This document shows positions 31,506 through 34,226 of a DNA stretch of 34,226 nt, piece after piece. The position numbers and the translations under genes are program-made. The DNA is from Janibacter indicus (GTDB lineage Bacteria; Actinomycetota; Actinomycetes; Actinomycetales; Dermatophilaceae). Under the pieces are notes generated by a model, which did not search any database, was not told the DNA's origin, and saw only the letters and a list, made by a program, of their open reading frames with translations. Location: contig NZ_FWXN01000016.1 in NCBI RefSeq assembly GCF_900176385.1, positions 1 through 34,226 of the forward strand. The letters run 5' to 3'. The stretch's first letter is position 1. Each line of letters starts with the position of its first letter.

Positions 31506-33607
31506 CGGGGCTGCTGTGGCGAGCCTCGGCTTGGCGCCACACCTTTGTGTGGGCATTCGCCGCTGGGATGGGTCTGGCCCTCGCTGCCATGGTCGCTGCG
31601 ACCGCGTACGGGGTGTACGAGGTCCGGGCCGCCGGTGACGGCGCCCGTTATCCGGTCCAGGGCTCAGGGGTGTCCGCCGCGAGCACGACGAGCCTGAGTG
31701 CGGCTTGGGACGATGCGCCCGGGCAGGGGCAGTTCAGCGTGGTCACGCTGTATCCGGGAAGCTCCGACGCTCCATTGCCTCCAGGGCTGCCTGCGGGCCT
31801 GGCGCCAGGAGATGTGGTCCTCTCCCCGCACCTGATGGAGCTTGATGAGTCCCAGAAGCTCCAAGAGCGCTACGGCCCCGTCAGCGGCACGATCGCGGCA
31901 GAGGGCCTGGGTGCCCCCGACGAGAACCTCGTCTACATCATCGGGGAAGGGAAACCTCCCTCCGGCGCACAACGGGTGAGCGAGTTCGGTGCGCCGATCT
32001 CGCCTTGGGCGGTGGGCTCATCGTCGGCGTTCTTTGGTGAGTCCCTGACGATCCAGACGCTCAGTGCTGTGCTTCCGGCGGTTGCCGTTCTTGTCGTCCT
32101 GCCCGCGATCGGACTCGCAGTGTCCTGCGCCCGGAGGGTCGCAGATCGCCGCCGCCGACGAGACGGTGTTCTCGAAGCACTCGGGGCCCCGGTCCGCTTT
32201 CGCTGGACCATCACGCTCCGGTCGGCCCTTCCGGGACTGCTCGCCGGGTCCTGTCTTGCCGCTGTCGCGGTCTGGGCGTGGTCGAGATCCCAACCGACCG
32301 TGCCCTACGTGGACTTCGTCGTCTCACCCGAAACGCTCCCCATCCCGCGAACTGTGCTCGTCACGCTGGCGGCACTCGGCATCGGGTTGGGGTGTTTCGC
32401 GTTCCCGGGCCGACGGGGGCCCGGTCACACCCGTCCGGGACCGGCTCGCTCTCATCTGTCTGCCGCGTGGATGCTCGCCGGACCGGTCGCCGTTGCACTC
32501 GCCTCCTGGCTGCCCGATCAGGTAGCGCCACCGCCGGGCCCGCTCAACGTGATCCTCCGGTGGGGACTGTCCATCGCCAGCCTCGTCGCAGTGGCCGTCA
32601 GCGTGAGCGCAGCCCTGATCGCTCTTGGCACTTGGCTGCGTGAACAGGGACACCGCCGTGGACGTGTCTCTCCGCTGATCACCGGAGCATCACTGCAAGC
32701 GATGGGACGAAACATCCTCGTCCTCACCCTCGCCGTCGGCAGCATGTGCTTCGCCGCCTTCTTCGCGGCACAGTACGCCGCGCTCGGACAATCGTTCTCG
32801 GTGGAAGGTCGCAGTCTCAACCAAGTCATCGGTCCGTCGGTCGCCGTTGTCGAGATGCCAGAGGAACCCGCAGCACGTCGATTCCTTCAGTCCGTGCCCG
32901 ACGGGCTTGAGGTCGTCAGTGTCCGCGGCAGCACACTCACGGGCCAGTGCACGGGCCTGGAGCACCTCGGCTTCGCCTGCGACTCCACAGATCGCCAATC
33001 GCCAGCCTCGGCTGTCCTCCAAGCCGCGAACCTGCCGCCCGAGGCCACAGCCCGCACCGGGCAACCGCGCCCCCAAGAAGGCGAATACCTCCTGGTCGAC
33101 ACCACCGGCGCCGCCGTCGACGTCCCCGAACTCAAGAAGCTCGCCTACCAGGCCAGCGGTCAGGTCACCCCCGTCGGCGAGCTCGCCTCCCGGTGGATCA
33201 CCGCGACGAACGGGCTGCTCCATCAACTCCGATGGGTGTCCGTCTGGGCGGCTGTCGGTCTGACCCTGGGTCTGGCTGGCGTCCTGATCGCCTTCCTCGG
33301 AACCCAGGCCGAGCAGAGCCGCCGGATCGCCCCGGTGCTGGCGCTCTTCGGACCCGCCCGCGCCCGCACAGCCATCATCGTCGGCCTCACCACTGGCCTG
33401 CCCCTGCTGACAGCAGGCGTGGCATCCATCTTCGCCCACCTCGCGCAGTCCGCGCCCTTCCTCGCCCGCATCGACATGCCCGGTGCCTTCATCCCATTGA
33501 CGCTCACCCTGATGGCCCTCGTCCTGATCGCAGCCATGCTCATGTCGATCGTCGCCGCGTGGAAAACCCTCGAAGATGCCGAGGACTGGACGCCCGGCGG
33601 GAAGTAA
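31502..33607 (+). CDS. FtsX-like ABC exporter permease
   Basis: This 701-aa membrane protein probably has ten segments arranged as two FtsX-type modules. TM1 (about residues 14-38) is followed by an extracytoplasmic domain (about 40-175), then three or four segments (about 178-305). A second module begins near 325, with another extracytoplasmic domain (about 430-575) that contains a Cys pair around GQCTGLEHLGFACDS, possibly a disulfide. Closing segments lie near 580-600, 620-645 and 660-690. Together with the ATPase it resembles actinobacterial exporters for peptides or antimicrobial resistance. No precursor peptide, two-component system or outer partner is adjacent, so the substrate is unknown. 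Confidence 0.87.
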   Translation: MTGLLWRASAWRHTFVWAFAAGMGLALAAMVAATAYGVYEVRAAGDGARYPVQGSGVSAASTTSLSAAWDDAPGQGQFSVVTLYPGSSDAPLPPGLPAGLAPGDVVLSPHLMELDESQKLQERYGPVSGTIAAEGLGAPDENLVYIIGEGKPPSGAQRVSEFGAPISPWAVGSSSAFFGESLTIQTLSAVLPAVAVLVVLPAIGLAVSCARRVADRRRRRDGVLEALGAPVRFRWTITLRSALPGLLAGSCLAAVAVWAWSRSQPTVPYVDFVVSPETLPIPRTVLVTLAALGIGLGCFAFPGRRGPGHTRPGPARSHLSAAWMLAGPVAVALASWLPDQVAPPPGPLNVILRWGLSIASLVAVAVSVSAALIALGTWLREQGHRRGRVSPLITGASLQAMGRNILVLTLAVGSMCFAAFFAAQYAALGQSFSVEGRSLNQVIGPSVAVVEMPEEPAARRFLQSVPDGLEVVSVRGSTLTGQCTGLEHLGFACDSTDRQSPASAVLQAANLPPEATARTGQPRPQEGEYLLVDTTGAAVDVPELKKLAYQASGQVTPVGELASRWITATNGLLHQLRWVSVWAAVGLTLGLAGVLIAFLGTQAEQSRRIAPVLALFGPARARTAIIVGLTTGLPLLTAGVASIFAHLAQSAPFLARIDMPGAFIPLTLTLMALVLIAAMLMSIVAAWKTLEDAEDWTPGGK

Positions 33608-33870
33608 CCGCTGACCGACCGGGAAGTAGGGCTCATCGTCAAACGCGACACCGCAGGCCACCGGACTGCTCAACGCAGCGACACCAGTGTCGAGAAGCGC
33701 TCTAAATTGGAGCAACGCGATTTCTATCTAAGATACGAAGATTCTGGTTGGCGCACTCCGCCGATGAGGCCGTGTGGCATGATGTCGCGTCCAGCCAAGG
33801 TGGTCGGCGCTACTGGCTGTCAAAGGCCGATGGCTCGTTGATAATCAGCCCTGGCGGGTATCTGGCGCGG
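33608..33870. other. Gene-free interval before the resolvase, with short palindromes
   Basis: No gene is supported in these 263 bp. Two palindromes are visible: CGACACCAGTGTCG (33679-33692, two-base centre) and TATCTAAGATA (33725-33735), within the most A+T-rich stretch nearby. Serine resolvases recombine at res sites made of inverted half-sites with a two-base crossover, so this could be a res-like site for the adjacent broken resolvase. I cannot match it to a known consensus. Confidence 0.35.
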
Positions 33871-34131
33871 TCAGGAGTCCTGTGACTGGACGGTGGCGTT
33901 GTGGCGGTAGAACGTGGCGCGGGACCACCCCACGAGTTGGGCTGCGTCTGTGGCGGTGCGTCCTTTGGCGCGTGCATCGTTGACGATCGCGAGCTTCTCG
34001 GCGATCACGGCTGGCTCGACGCGGGGTCGCCCGAACTGGGTGCCGGAGGCTTTGGCTGCGGCGATGCCGGCATTGACCCGTTCTGTGATCAGCTCCCGCT
34101 CGTATTCAGCCAAGGTGGCGAGCATGTTCAG
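33871..34131 (-). pseudogene. Serine resolvase/invertase, C-terminal fragment cut by an IS
   Basis: Reading leftward from 34131 the frame gives GGSLNMLATLAEYERELITE, the conserved C-terminal end of the serine recombinase catalytic domain and its E-helix. GRPR then leads into the HTH_7 DNA-binding domain with DAAQLVGWSRATFYRH. The N-terminal catalytic part with the nucleophilic Ser is absent. At 34132 the sequence switches to the inverted-repeat end of an IS3-type element, so the gene is split. An in-frame ATG at 34125 would give only an 84-aa fragment, without catalysis. Confidence 0.8.
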
Positions 34132-34226
34132 TGAACCGCCCCGGCGTGTCCGGAGGCTCCGTTCCTTGGGAAGGATGGAGTCATGTCAGGGAGTACATCG
34201 AAGAGGTATCCGGCCGAGCTGCGTGA
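34132..34226 (+). mobile_element. Left end of a second IS3-family element (runs off the window)
   Basis: TGAACCGCCCCGG at 34132 shares TGAACCGC with the ends of the 27388-28740 element and is the typical start of actinobacterial IS3-family inverted repeats. It is followed 51 bp later by an OrfA start. It is a different IS because the repeat and OrfA differ. The right end and target duplication are outside the window. Confidence 0.75.
34183..34226 (+). CDS. IS3-type transposase OrfA, first 14 residues (partial)
   Basis: ATG at 34183 follows AAGGATGGAG and encodes MSGSTSKRYPAELR. The KRYPAELR segment is the characteristic beginning of HTH_Tnp_1 OrfA proteins. It is truncated by the window edge. 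Confidence 0.75.
   Translation, partial: MSGSTSKRYPAELR

Overview
The window is G+C-rich actinobacterial DNA. Its left 14 kb keeps the gene order of the mycobacterial ephE-nudix-nth-crp-MBL-RidA-(two ArsA-like ATPases)-ponA2-metallophosphoesterase neighbourhood (Rv3670 to Rv3683 in M. tuberculosis, recalled rather than searched). GTG starts and 1-4 bp stop/start overlaps are frequent. A Micrococcales genome of the Intrasporangiaceae type (Janibacter-like) is my best guess, but this is inference.

Core, about 1-14250: a glycerophosphodiesterase; a DUF1469/holin-like membrane protein joined to an alpha/beta-hydrolase with apparent loss of its catalytic residues; a NUDIX CoA-pyrophosphatase overlapping endonuclease III; a Crp regulator; a block of convergent hairpins; a minus-strand run of DUF4177, RidA, NUDIX and metallo-beta-lactamase genes; two ArsA/Get3-like ATPases; a bifunctional PASTA penicillin-binding protein; a YqeY-like protein divergent from a metallophosphoesterase; a secreted Ser/Thr/Pro-rich protein; and tRNA-Pro(CGG). 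The heptamer CGAAGGG/CCCTTCG is strongly enriched here and forms the base of all three strong core terminator hairpins.

Accessory region, about 14300-34226, starting directly after the tRNA-Pro terminator: two orphan membrane proteins, then a roughly 7.5 kb IS21-family element (about 16290-23770). This element carries, between its inverted ends, istB-istA plus a TetR regulator and a DrrA-DrrB-DrrC-type drug resistance operon (ABC ATPase, ABC-2 permease, UvrA-like protein). tetR sits only 24 bp upstream of istA on the same strand, so regulator and transposase are probably co-transcribed. The element abuts a 5'-truncated endonuclease/exonuclease/phosphatase-fold gene.

Further right is a small defence-like patch. 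It holds a zinc-motif protein, an XRE regulator, a second zinc-ribbon-like protein, a tiny protein that looks like the two ends of a large helicase joined together, a type IV Mrr-like restriction endonuclease, a complete IS3-family element (27388-28740, 3-bp target duplication TTC), an excisionase-like protein, and an Abi_2/HEPN abortive-infection protein. Immediately upstream of the abi start is a 126-nt doubly structured element (a nested hairpin plus a perfect 24-bp inverted repeat) that may be an associated noncoding RNA. The window ends with two small orphan genes, an ATPase/FtsX-type ABC exporter pair, and a serine resolvase cut by another IS3-family element running off the right edge. 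No integrase or second attachment site is visible, so the island boundaries to the right are outside the window.
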